Below are positions 16,786 through 24,551 of a DNA stretch of 64,000 bases, one piece after another. The translations under genes were made by a program, and so were the position numbers. This DNA is from Paenibacillus sp. FSL H8-0537 (GTDB lineage Bacteria > Bacillota > Bacilli > Paenibacillales > Paenibacillaceae). The first letter of the stretch is position 1; each line of letters starts with the position of its first letter. Location: NCBI RefSeq assembly GCF_038051995.1, contig NZ_CP150290.1, forward strand, positions 5,508,001-5,572,000, read 5' to 3'. Below the pieces are notes generated by a model, which saw only the letters and a list, made by a program, of their open reading frames with translations, searched no databases and was not told the origin of the DNA.

Positions 16786-18990
16786 CTACTGATTTTGAAT
16801 GAGACGGGTATAATAGCCATTTCGTTCCATGAGAGAAGTATGCGTGCCCCGTTCAATGATTTTCCCACGCTCCAGCACAACGATTTCATCCGCATCCCGA
16901 ATGGTGCTAAGTCGGTGGGCTACCGTAATACAGGTCAAGCCTCGGCGTCTTAGACTATCATCTACCTTTTTCTCCGTTGCCGGGTCCAGCGCGCTTGTCG
17001 CCTCATCCAAAATAACAATCGATGGATTGCCAGCCAGCGCCCGTGCAATTTCCAGACGCTGGCGCTGACCCCCGCTGAAATTGCCGCCATTTTCCGAAAT
17101 CATATGCTCATAGCCGCCGCTGCGCTCCGCAATATGATCATGGATCACCGCATCCTTCGCAGCCCTGACAACATCGGTCTCTGGTATCGTAGAATCCCAA
17201 AATGTAATATTTTCTTTGATCGTTCCTTCCAGCAGCACAATGTCCTGATCGACAACGGCAAGCGAATTGCCCATCCGATTGCGGGAAATTTCATCGCGCT
17301 TCAAGCCGTCGAAGCGGATATCACCATCCCATGGCTCGTAAATGCCGGCAATCAGCTTCGCAATCGTCGATTTTCCACTGCCGGAGCCTCCGACGAGAGC
17401 GACCTTCATGCCCGGCTGAATGGATAAATTAAAACGGTCAATCAGCGGGCCTTCCAGCTTGCTGTAGCCATACGTCAAATTGTTAATTTCAATTTGCCCC
17501 GAAAGCTTCGCCGTGCCCTCTGATTCGGATGCCTGCTCTGGGTTTTGCTGCATTTGTCTATCAATCGGATATTGCAGCACATCGTCCAGCCGCTTCATGC
17601 TTCCTCCCGCTTCCTGAATAGAGCCGGCCAGTGCAACCATCTCGTTGACCGGCTGGCTGAAGCTTGCGGCAAGGCTTTGGAAGGCGACCAGCGAGCCGAT
17701 GGTCAGCGCTCCATCCATAACCTGAAAACCGCCGAGAAATAAAATCGCAACGGCGCTCAAACTCGTCAGCAAAGCGGGAACGGCCATTAGAAACTGGTTC
17801 GATACGCCGAATTGCTGGGTAGAATTGAGCAGCTTCGCCTGATAGCCCGACCATTTGACAAAAAAATCCGCCTCGGAGCTGTTCGATTTCAACGTCTCAA
17901 TCACTTGAAGCCCATTCATGGACACGCCCTGCATCTTGCCGGCCTCCTGCAGCAGACGCAAATTTTGATCGTTGCGTTTGCGCGTAATAAACCGCATGAA
18001 TACAAGATTGAGCAGCGAGGCCCCAACCGCGATGCCCGTCAACGCTATGCTGTATTGCAGCATCAGCAGCAAATAAAACACGATCATGACGCAGTTGAGC
18101 GCTGCTACAGCAAGCTGCCCGGAAAGCAATTGGGCGACACGGTCGTTAATGGCGACCCTTGCGGCAATATCTCCGCTAAACCGCTGGGAGAAAAACTCTA
18201 TCGGCAGCCGCAGCACATGCCAGAAAAAACGGCTGGATGAGCTTAGAGCAAGCTTCATTTCCAGCCTGAGCAAGTAATAACGCTGCAGCCACGTCAGAAA
18301 CGCCCGAAGCAAAGCGGTCAGCCCCATTCCGATAAGCAGCGGAAACAGCCAATTTTCCAAGTTGCCCAGCAGCACCTGATCGATAAACACTTTACTGAAC
18401 ACCGGAATAACCAATCCCGGCAGCACGAGAAACAATCCAGCCAGAATGGCGAAGATGAGCGCTTTTTCCGACCCTTTAATGCGACTGGACAGCGAGCTAA
18501 GCACACTTGGCGCTTTCCCTTGACGAACATACGTAGGGGATGGCTTAATCGCAATGGCAACGCCGGTAAAGGATTGGTCAAACTCCTCGAATGTGATTTC
18601 ACGGGGACCCGTGACCGGATCATTCAAAAAAACACGATCGTTATGGATGCCCTCCAGCACAAGGAAATGATTGAAATTCCAATGGATGATCAGCGGCCAT
18701 TCCATCGTTTTTAGATCTTCCGGATTTTTGCGATAACCTTTCGCTTCCATGCCGTATTGGCGTGCTGCCTTGAGCACATTGCTGGCCTTGCTTCCATCCC
18801 GGGAGACACCGCAGGCAATCCGCAGCTCCTCAAGCGGAATGAAGCTTTTATAATAGCCGAGCACGATAGCAAGTGATGCCGCTCCGCATTCTACGGCCTC
18901 CATTTGCAATACGGTTGGCGTCTTTACTCTTTTTGAGGCCACGAATCCGCTCTCCTCCGCTAGGCTTGGTGAAGAAGGGCTGCGCTGCAT
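16786..18990 (-). CDS. NHLM-system C39 peptidase-ABC exporter
   Basis: The protein has 734 residues. The N-terminal C39 protease has Cys 35 (VECGAASL), His 108 (NFNHFLVLEG) and Asp 124 (NDPVTGP) in order, and cuts leader peptides after double glycine. Six membrane segments follow (about 175-440), then an ATPase with GGSGSGKST, FSGGQRQRLEIARAL and IVILDEATSALD. It would cleave after the VAGG of both precursors and export the cores. The ribosome site before the ATG is weak, and an inverted repeat lies just upstream at 19016-19070. Confidence 0.93.
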   Translation of the reverse strand: MQRSPSSPSLAEESGFVASKRVKTPTVLQMEAVECGAASLAIVLGYYKSFIPLEELRIACGVSRDGSKASNVLKAARQYGMEAKGYRKNPEDLKTMEWPLIIHWNFNHFLVLEGIHNDRVFLNDPVTGPREITFEEFDQSFTGVAIAIKPSPTYVRQGKAPSVLSSLSSRIKGSEKALIFAILAGLFLVLPGLVIPVFSKVFIDQVLLGNLENWLFPLLIGMGLTALLRAFLTWLQRYYLLRLEMKLALSSSSRFFWHVLRLPIEFFSQRFSGDIAARVAINDRVAQLLSGQLAVAALNCVMIVFYLLLMLQYSIALTGIAVGASLLNLVFMRFITRKRNDQNLRLLQEAGKMQGVSMNGLQVIETLKSNSSEADFFVKWSGYQAKLLNSTQQFGVSNQFLMAVPALLTSLSAVAILFLGGFQVMDGALTIGSLVAFQSLAASFSQPVNEMVALAGSIQEAGGSMKRLDDVLQYPIDRQMQQNPEQASESEGTAKLSGQIEINNLTYGYSKLEGPLIDRFNLSIQPGMKVALVGGSGSGKSTIAKLIAGIYEPWDGDIRFDGLKRDEISRNRMGNSLAVVDQDIVLLEGTIKENITFWDSTIPETDVVRAAKDAVIHDHIAERSGGYEHMISENGGNFSGGQRQRLEIARALAGNPSIVILDEATSALDPATEKKVDDSLRRRGLTCITVAHRLSTIRDADEIVVLERGKIIERGTHTSLMERNGYYTRLIQNQ

Positions 18991-19015
18991 GAAAAGATAG
19001 AGCTTCCGATCGCCA

Positions 19016-19070
19016 TTAGCCTTGAATTTCTATGAATAAACCCGTGTTGTACGGGTAAATTCAAGGCTAA
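19016..19070 (-). repeat. Perfect 14-bp inverted repeat enclosing a second hairpin
   Basis: TTAGCCTTGAATTT at 19016-19029 is perfectly complementary to 19057-19070, and ACCCGT/ACGGGT inside (19040-19056) forms a second stem. There is no T run, so it is not a standard terminator. It lies between the adaptor and C39 exporter genes, 26 bases before the exporter start, where it could affect mRNA processing or translation. Confidence 0.6.
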
Positions 19071-19141
19071 AAGCGAGCACTTGCGTTTCTCCAGCTCAAC
19101 CTTTTCATTCCGCTACGCCTTTTTCACCGCGCCCTTCTTAA

Positions 19142-20101
19142 TTATTTAAAATATGGAATAACGGTTGCGATCGGGCGCTGCGAGCTGACAGTGATGGAAC
19201 CATCGACCATCATGCCGCTGTTGAGCCGAACGGGCGGACCTTGCTCCGTCGTCCAACTGTAGCCACTTGCCATCTCGGAGTTAGGGGAGAGATTGACGCG
19301 AATTTCCAGCGATACGCCCTGCGATGCCATTTGCTGTACAAGACCTTCATTACCAAGCGTAGACATCATTCCTTGCACCGTTACTGGAAACTCGGATACC
19401 GAGACGACCTGGCCAATCAGCGAGCCAAACTCTTCGCGGTTAATGGAGCCTGGCGAAACGCGTACCTCCATGCCCGGAAGCAGCTGCCTGCCCTGACTGA
19501 CCGGCACATACAGCACAGCAATCAATTCATCCGTCTGCACGCCATACGTTTCCAGCCGGATAATATCGGAGCCATCCCCAATGTAATTGCCAGTTTTCAC
19601 CAAAACCTCTTTCACTTTGCCCGTGTACTGGCTTATCACTCTTGTACTGTATTCATAGCCAAGCTGCTGCTGCTCGAGCTGCTGCTTCAGGCTTTTAAGC
19701 TCCGCTACGCGGCCCGCCCTGTCTTCAGCCGCCGCTCCTTCAAGGTTCGTTATGGCGAGCTTAGTCTGCTTGATCTGCTCCAGCAGCTCAGGCTGCTCCA
19801 TCCGGCCAATGACCTCACCCTGCGTCACCGTATCATTTTCGACAACGCGAATATCGGATATCGCTCCTGCTGCGGAGGCATGAACCGTCTTCAGTCCGCC
19901 TGGGCGAATGAGTACACCCGGTCCATCCGCTTTGACGGTCATCGTGCCGAAGATCCCCCAATACAAGGCGGCGACAATGAGCAAGCCTACACCCGTGAGC
20001 ATAAGCCAGCCGCGAGGCGAGGTTACCCTAACCAAATTGTCGAGCTGCTCCGGAGAAGACAGCCGCTCAACCGCCACTTTACGAAAAACATGATTATTCA
20101 T
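19142..20101 (-). CDS. NHLM-system HlyD-like secretion adaptor
   Basis: The protein has 319 residues from the ATG at 20101, preceded by GGGAGGTAGCG; an in-frame start 12 codons upstream is less likely. One membrane helix (about 32-52 from this start) anchors a periplasm-facing type domain with biotinyl-lipoyl-like halves (VIGRMEQPELLEQI and the VLVKTGNYIGDGSDIIRL hairpin) around a short coiled coil. Such adaptors bridge ABC exporters to the outside. It is encoded directly before the C39 exporter in the expected NHLM set. Confidence 0.87.
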   Translation of the reverse strand: MNNHVFRKVAVERLSSPEQLDNLVRVTSPRGWLMLTGVGLLIVAALYWGIFGTMTVKADGPGVLIRPGGLKTVHASAAGAISDIRVVENDTVTQGEVIGRMEQPELLEQIKQTKLAITNLEGAAAEDRAGRVAELKSLKQQLEQQQLGYEYSTRVISQYTGKVKEVLVKTGNYIGDGSDIIRLETYGVQTDELIAVLYVPVSQGRQLLPGMEVRVSPGSINREEFGSLIGQVVSVSEFPVTVQGMMSTLGNEGLVQQMASQGVSLEIRVNLSPNSEMASGYSWTTEQGPPVRLNSGMMVDGSITVSSQRPIATVIPYFK

Positions 20102-20142
20102 CGCTACCTCCCAAGTGTTGAAGCCTAACGTTGCCACATACC

Positions 20143-21333
20143 TTACAACGGATTCGGAATAAGCACCTCATCCAGACGCTTGAAGGTTCCTGCCTCCAGC
20201 TTTTTCATGACAATGCTCATTCCCTGGACGTCGCCCTGAGCATCGAAAGAATGCTGGCCCGTAACCCCTTCCCAGTTCTTCAGCTCGGACAATGCGGAAG
20301 CTATTGCTTGCGGACTGCGGGAGCCTGCTTTCTCGATGCCGTCAGCGAGCAGCCTCAGCGAATCGTAAGCCTGCGCAGCCCATTTGCCCGGCTCCTTCCC
20401 ATATTTGTCGATATACTGCTGCCGGAAGCTTTGATTAACCTCGGAAGCTCCAAGCTCATGGTAAACCGAAGCGACTATCGTTCCTTCTACCGCTTCGCCC
20501 GCTTGAGCAAATTCCGCTGAATCCAGAGCATCTCCGCCAATAACGGGAATCGTCATGCCAGCGGCGCGAATGGCTTTTACGAAGGCGATTCCTTCGCTTG
20601 CCCTCGTGGCTACCATGATAAGATCGCTATCTAGCGTTTTCCATTTATCAACAATACGCATAATATCAGCCGTATCCTTATAGCCTGATAGACGATCAAT
20701 GACGCGAAGTCCCGACTGGGATGCCTGATCTTCAAACGCATTCGCCAGTCCTCTTCCGTACTCGTCATCCGTATAATAAATCGCTATATTCCGGTGCTTC
20801 GTTCCTCCTGCATACATGGCAAGCGCCTGTCCAAGCTGATTATCATTAGGAATATTGCGGAAAATATAAGAGCTGTTCACATCAGTCAGCTTCGGTGATG
20901 TCGATGCCGGCGTCAGCAGCACAATGCCCGCATGCGCATAAATGCGTGATGCCGGTACCGTGACGGAAGAACCACGATGGCCGATGACTGCACTGACAGC
21001 AGGATTATCGGCAAATTGCTGTGCTATCGCCATGCCTTTGGTCGTAGAGGCTTCATCATCCATTTCCATCAGCTGGATTTTCTTCCCGCCCAGAACGCCT
21101 TTCTGATTGATTTGCTCAAGCGCCAATTGAAGACCTTCATGGAATTGATCGTTCTGCTGCTCAAATGGCCATACCGCTCCAATGACCACCTCGCCAGATG
21201 AGCTGCTAAGCGCCCGTTCCCGAGCCTGCTCGGGTCCCGAGGCCGAAGCGCATCCGCTTATCGTCAGCGCGATTCCGAGCAGTGCGATTTTCCATAGCAG
21301 CCCCTTCCGGCGTATTCCCCCAATAACATTCAC
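20143..21333 (-). CDS. Orphan LivJ-like (Peripla_BP_6) binding lipoprotein
   Basis: The protein has 396 residues from a GTG start that has a GGGAG site 8 bases upstream. The signal ends in the lipobox ISGC. The mature part has the branched-chain amino-acid binding fold: VVIGAVWPFEQQNDQFHEGLQLALEQIN, then AVIGHRGSSVTVPAS and IAIYYTDDEYGRGLA. No Liv permease or ATPase genes accompany it. It is the first gene of the leftward operon and sits behind the TTGA-box promoter, so I infer that it is a ligand sensor or delivery protein of this system. The ligand is unknown. Confidence 0.85.
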   Translation of the reverse strand: MNVIGGIRRKGLLWKIALLGIALTISGCASASGPEQARERALSSSSGEVVIGAVWPFEQQNDQFHEGLQLALEQINQKGVLGGKKIQLMEMDDEASTTKGMAIAQQFADNPAVSAVIGHRGSSVTVPASRIYAHAGIVLLTPASTSPKLTDVNSSYIFRNIPNDNQLGQALAMYAGGTKHRNIAIYYTDDEYGRGLANAFEDQASQSGLRVIDRLSGYKDTADIMRIVDKWKTLDSDLIMVATRASEGIAFVKAIRAAGMTIPVIGGDALDSAEFAQAGEAVEGTIVASVYHELGASEVNQSFRQQYIDKYGKEPGKWAAQAYDSLRLLADGIEKAGSRSPQAIASALSELKNWEGVTGQHSFDAQGDVQGMSIVMKKLEAGTFKRLDEVLIPNPL

Positions 21334-21400
21334 TAGGCTATCTCCCTTCAGAACTAAACCTTACTAAACCTTTATACCTATCAAGTCCTACTGCCCCTAC

Positions 21401-21466
21401 ATTATAAAATAGCCCAAAATGTTAAACCATCAATTCAAAGTCAAGATAACCTCAATTTCATTTAAA
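21401..21466 (-). promoter_or_regulatory. Operon promoter with 11-bp-spaced TTGA boxes
   Basis: Plus-strand TCAA at 21430, 21441 and 21452, with a near match TAAA at 21463, is spaced exactly 11 bp apart. It lies upstream of a consensus TATAAT -10 at 21401-21406 on the minus strand. The distance from the nearest box to the -10 is about one repeat longer than at the precursor promoters (21 against 9 bases). The region between this site and the divergent regulator gene at 21617 could also control that gene. Confidence 0.6.
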
Positions 21467-21616
21467 ATCTGATTTATCCAATCGACTTATTTTGGCGAAC
21501 ATGCGATACTTAAGGCAGAGCGTTTTTGAGACTTTCGGCACGGTATTCCGCTGCTAGACAAGGGAAATCTACTCGCTCTCTTACAGCAAGCTATACAAGA
21601 GGAGAATGGCTATCCT

Positions 21617-22336
21617 ATGTCTTCTAAAAATACGATTTTAATAGTGGATGATGACCAAGAAATCAATGAATTGCTGACTATGTCTCTGAAAAGGGAAGGG
21701 TTTCATACGCTGTCGGCCTACAATGGCGTCGATGCACTTAAAGCGGCGCAGGAGCATGCTCCTGATCTGGTGCTGCTGGATGTGCTGCTGCCGGGCATGG
21801 ACGGTTTTCAAATTTGCAGCGAAATTCGCAAAACGAGCAATGTGCCAATTTTGTTCGTCAGCTGCAAGGACGAGGATATTGATAAAGTGCTGGGGCTTGG
21901 CCTTGGAGGGGATGACTTCATTTCGAAGCCGTTTAGTCCGATTGAGCTGATTGCCAGAGTGAAGGCGCATATCCGAAGAAGCAATTTGCTGCATAAACAC
22001 GAAGAGGTAACCGATAAAACGTTAAAATTTGATCAATTGCTTATTGATCCCGCCACCCACCTTGTGCTTGTGGACAACAAACCCGTTTCCCTATCGGCCA
22101 AGGAGTTCAAGCTGCTGTTTCATCTCGCTAAAAATCCAAACCGGGTATACAAAAACGAGCAGCTTTTTTCGCTGCTTTGGGATGATGTCCATATGGGAGA
22201 TACCCATACGGTCATGGTACATATTTATAATTTGCGAAAAAAATTGGAGAAGAATCCGGCAAAGCCGCATTATATCCGCACGATCCGCGGCGTCGGCTAT
22301 AAATTTAATGACAAGCCTGCCGAATTCATAGACTAA
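21617..22336 (+). CDS. OmpR/PhoB-family response regulator
   Basis: The protein has 239 residues. The receiver domain carries the acidic DDDQE pocket, phosphoacceptor Asp in LVLLDVLLPGMDG, and the conserved Lys in FISKPFSP. A winged-helix DNA-binding domain fills residues about 135-235 (SLSAKEFKLLFHLAKNPNRVYKNEQL, ending YIRTIRGVGYKF). No kinase gene adjoins it. It is transcribed divergently from the peptide operon and is the obvious candidate to bind the TTGA boxes there; the partner kinase is probably the hybrid at 1503. Both links are inference from position and site type. Confidence 0.92.
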   Translation: MSSKNTILIVDDDQEINELLTMSLKREGFHTLSAYNGVDALKAAQEHAPDLVLLDVLLPGMDGFQICSEIRKTSNVPILFVSCKDEDIDKVLGLGLGGDDFISKPFSPIELIARVKAHIRRSNLLHKHEEVTDKTLKFDQLLIDPATHLVLVDNKPVSLSAKEFKLLFHLAKNPNRVYKNEQLFSLLWDDVHMGDTHTVMVHIYNLRKKLEKNPAKPHYIRTIRGVGYKFNDKPAEFID

Positions 22337-22351
22337 ACGGGGCTGCCGGAC

Positions 22352-22555
22352 ATGATCGCTGAGCCGCTTACGGAACGCGAACTGGAGGTGCTCGCCCTGC
22401 TTGCCGCAGGCTTATCCAATAAAGAGATTGCCGATCATCTCATCATCGCCCTGAGCACAGTAAAGGTACATGTGAAAAATATTTTCGCCAAGCTCAAGGT
22501 CAACCGGCGTACAAAAGCAGTCGCTCAGGCGAAGGAGATGAAGCTGCTCAGTTAA
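22352..22555 (+). CDS. Stand-alone LuxR/GerE-type helix-turn-helix protein
   Basis: The protein has 67 residues and consists only of a LuxR C-terminal HTH ([25 protein letters not shown], then [11 protein letters not shown]). It starts 15 bases after the response regulator and may be co-transcribed. The sequence closely resembles the C-terminal end of the 883-residue LAL regulator at 44041, so it may be the surviving tail of a lost LAL protein. GerE-sized free HTH proteins can also function alone. Confidence 0.65.
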   Translation: MIAEPLTERELEVLALLAAGLSNKEIADHLIIALSTVKVHVKNIFAKLKVNRRTKAVAQAKEMKLLS

Positions 22556-22612
22556 TGCTGCTTATCCAAGCTAATATAAGCAAACTAATCGATTCACTAT
22601 ATGGAGGTCTTC

Positions 22613-23234
22613 ATGAACGTTATCCAGACTTGCTGAGGATCTCGGTCTGTTGCTCGATGCGCTGGGCCCTGGTCCCTTCATTCTCGTGGGCCACAGCTGG
22701 GGCGGCCTTATTGTTCGCACCGCAGCTGCGGCAAACCCATCACGCATACGCGGGGTTGTTTTGGTTGACCAGTCGGATGAAAATTGTGCGATGTATTTTG
22801 ACAAATCTGCGGCTAAACGGTTTGCGATGAGCCGGGTGCTTTTTCCGCTATTGGCGCGGCTCGGTCTATATCGTCTGCTTGGCAGCCGCCCCGGCAGCGT
22901 CCAGCCTGCCGATGTAGCAGCGGATCATCGCAAGGAGGACTTTACGATTGCGGCTGCGAGCACGCTGGTTGCTGAGCTGACGCCATTTTTGGACGATTTG
23001 GCCAGACTTCGAACCAAGCCCTTAGCGCTTGGAGATTTGGAGGTTTGCGTCATTTCGGGAACGAAGCCGATACGATCGGAACAAAAAATAAGGACAGCTA
23101 TTATAGCTGCCCATCGCGAAACCGCAGCTTCCTTGCCGGGCGGCAGATTTGTCGAAGCGCCTCAGTCTGGTCATCTGGTCATGTTCACCGATCCCGCAAT
23201 CATCGTGGAGGAAGTGCTGAGGATGAAGCTATAA
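22613..23234 (+). pseudogene. Alpha/beta hydrolase, N-terminally deleted
   Basis: A GGAGG site at 22602 leads to an ATG at 22613 whose frame stops after seven codons. Another frame, entered at about 22617, encodes RLAEDLGLLLDALGPG followed by the nucleophile elbow GHSWGG and the rest of an alpha/beta hydrolase to 23234, including the late FVEAPQSGHLV His region. The first roughly 60 residues of the fold, including the oxyanion-hole strand, are missing. A TTG at 22650 could still drive a 194-residue product, but it would lack part of the core sheet. Confidence 0.65.
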
Positions 23235-23264
23235 GGATTTGGCTTGGCTTTAAATTAATGCAGC

Positions 23265-23310
23265 AAAAGCCCCGCTCCAGTGGACAACTTCCACATGAAG
23301 CAGGGCTTTT
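23265..23310. terminator. Bidirectional terminator between convergent genes
   Basis: AAAAGCCC and GGGCTTTT bound a long imperfect stem with an inner GTGGA/TCCAC pair. It stands between the hydrolase remnant on the plus strand and the siderophore-binding gene on the minus strand. Confidence 0.75.
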
Positions 23311-23362
23311 CGCGCTAAAGCTATTCTATTTTTCTAAAGGGTCTCTCATCAACAGGATCTCG

Positions 23363-24343
23363 TTATTGTCCGAGAAAGCTTTGCAGGAAAAATTCCAGCT
23401 GATATTCCAAGCTCAGCGGATCGTTGAAATAAAAGCTTTTCGCATCCACCTCATAAACACGGTTGTTGACCACAGCAGGGACGCTTTTGTATACAGCCGT
23501 ATCCTGGAACGAATTGTCTTCATCCGCATCTTTGCTGAAAATGACATAGTCGCCCATAAAGTCATTCAACACCTCTGTCGACACGGCGAAATAACCGTCC
23601 GTTTTCGTACCTTCCTTCACCTTCTCCGGCATGCCGAGCTTCAGATCACCATAGAGTAGCTCCGTGCCGCGTCCAAAGTTGTAGCCATACACATACAGCT
23701 GCTTATTGAACGTTTCGATAACCGATACCGTCGTATCGTCGCCGATTTTCGCTCTAATCTGCTCGCCGGCTTTTTTCGTTCTTGCCGAGAAATCATCGAC
23801 CCATGCATGCGCTTCCTTTTCTTTGTTCAACAGCTTCCCAACTTCCAACTGCTGTGTTAAGAAATCGACCTTGTTGTACGTATAAGTGACCGTAGGTGCA
23901 ATTTGCTTGAACTTATCAATGTTCTTAATATCCGAAAGTCCGATAATCAAATCAGGCTGCAGCTCAAGAATTTTTTCTACGCTTGCTTCGGATACCGCTT
24001 CGACGTCCTTGAGCTGTTCTTGAAACCGCGGGTTGGCCTTAGACATTTCATCCGCACCAACCAAAGGCACGCCCAGAGCCATCACATTGCCCGTCAAAAA
24101 TCTCGTCAGCACGACGACGCGCTGCGGATTTGTCGGCACCTCAACTGGACCGTTTTCGGATTGATACGTAAAGGTGGCGGACTCCGCCTCTGCAGAAGGG
24201 GCAGCTGACGCACTGCTATTACTCGTATTGGTGCTGTTGCTGCTGGCATTTCCGGCAGCCCCGGCATTGCCCGCTTGATTTCCGCCGCAGGCGCTAAGTG
24301 CAACCGCCATAAGAAGCATGAGCGGTATAAAAAGCTTTTTCAT
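23363..24343 (-). CDS. Iron(III)-siderophore binding lipoprotein (FhuD/FecB family)
   Basis: The protein has 326 residues. The signal ends in lipobox LSAC and a low-complexity Ser/Ala/Asn linker follows. Residues about 65-320 form a class III binding fold: PQRVVVLTRFLTGNVMALGV at the start, ILELQPDLIIGLS and a long central helix. It delivers a ferric siderophore to a permease not encoded here. A Fur-like box lies upstream at 24463, with a dispersed repeat between it and the start. The AraC/binding-domain regulator encoded just upstream completes the module. Confidence 0.88.
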   Translation of the reverse strand: MKKLFIPLMLLMAVALSACGGNQAGNAGAAGNASSNSTNTSNSSASAAPSAEAESATFTYQSENGPVEVPTNPQRVVVLTRFLTGNVMALGVPLVGADEMSKANPRFQEQLKDVEAVSEASVEKILELQPDLIIGLSDIKNIDKFKQIAPTVTYTYNKVDFLTQQLEVGKLLNKEKEAHAWVDDFSARTKKAGEQIRAKIGDDTTVSVIETFNKQLYVYGYNFGRGTELLYGDLKLGMPEKVKEGTKTDGYFAVSTEVLNDFMGDYVIFSKDADEDNSFQDTAVYKSVPAVVNNRVYEVDAKSFYFNDPLSLEYQLEFFLQSFLGQ

Positions 24344-24360
24344 AAGATGACTCTCTCCCT

Positions 24361-24460
24361 TTTTAAAATATAGGAATGTATATGATTTTCTATCCTTTCT
24401 CTATATTTCTCGGACTGAAACGCGCCGCTCCGCCTGAGGAGGCGACGACCGTTTCACCTT
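24361..24460 (-). repeat. Dispersed two-hairpin intergenic element, copy E
   Basis: On the minus strand it reads GTGAAACGG, then CGTTTCAGTCCGAG, then the AAATATAG/CTATATTT palindrome and A run, matching copy A at 181 block for block. It lies between the Fur-like box and the start of the siderophore-binding gene, so it would be transcribed in the leader. Confidence 0.75.
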
Positions 24461-24462
24461 AT

Positions 24463-24481
24463 GATTATGAAAATCATTCGC
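24463..24481 (-). promoter_or_regulatory. Fur-like box upstream of the siderophore-binding gene
   Basis: The 19 bases GATTATGAAAATCATTCGC match 15 of 19 positions of the classical Fur consensus. The gene is an iron-uptake type, which supports iron repression. Confidence 0.55.
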
Positions 24482-24551
24482 ATTCGCTTTCATCATTATA
24501 GAGGTCACCTATGCACCAAGCCATGCCTTTTTGTTTGAAAAATCGCTTGGA

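Noticed and set aside
19241..20128. Long plus-strand frame of 295 codons opposite the HlyD-like gene
   Set aside because: It is antisense to a clear HlyD family gene, has no ribosome site and no recognisable domain.
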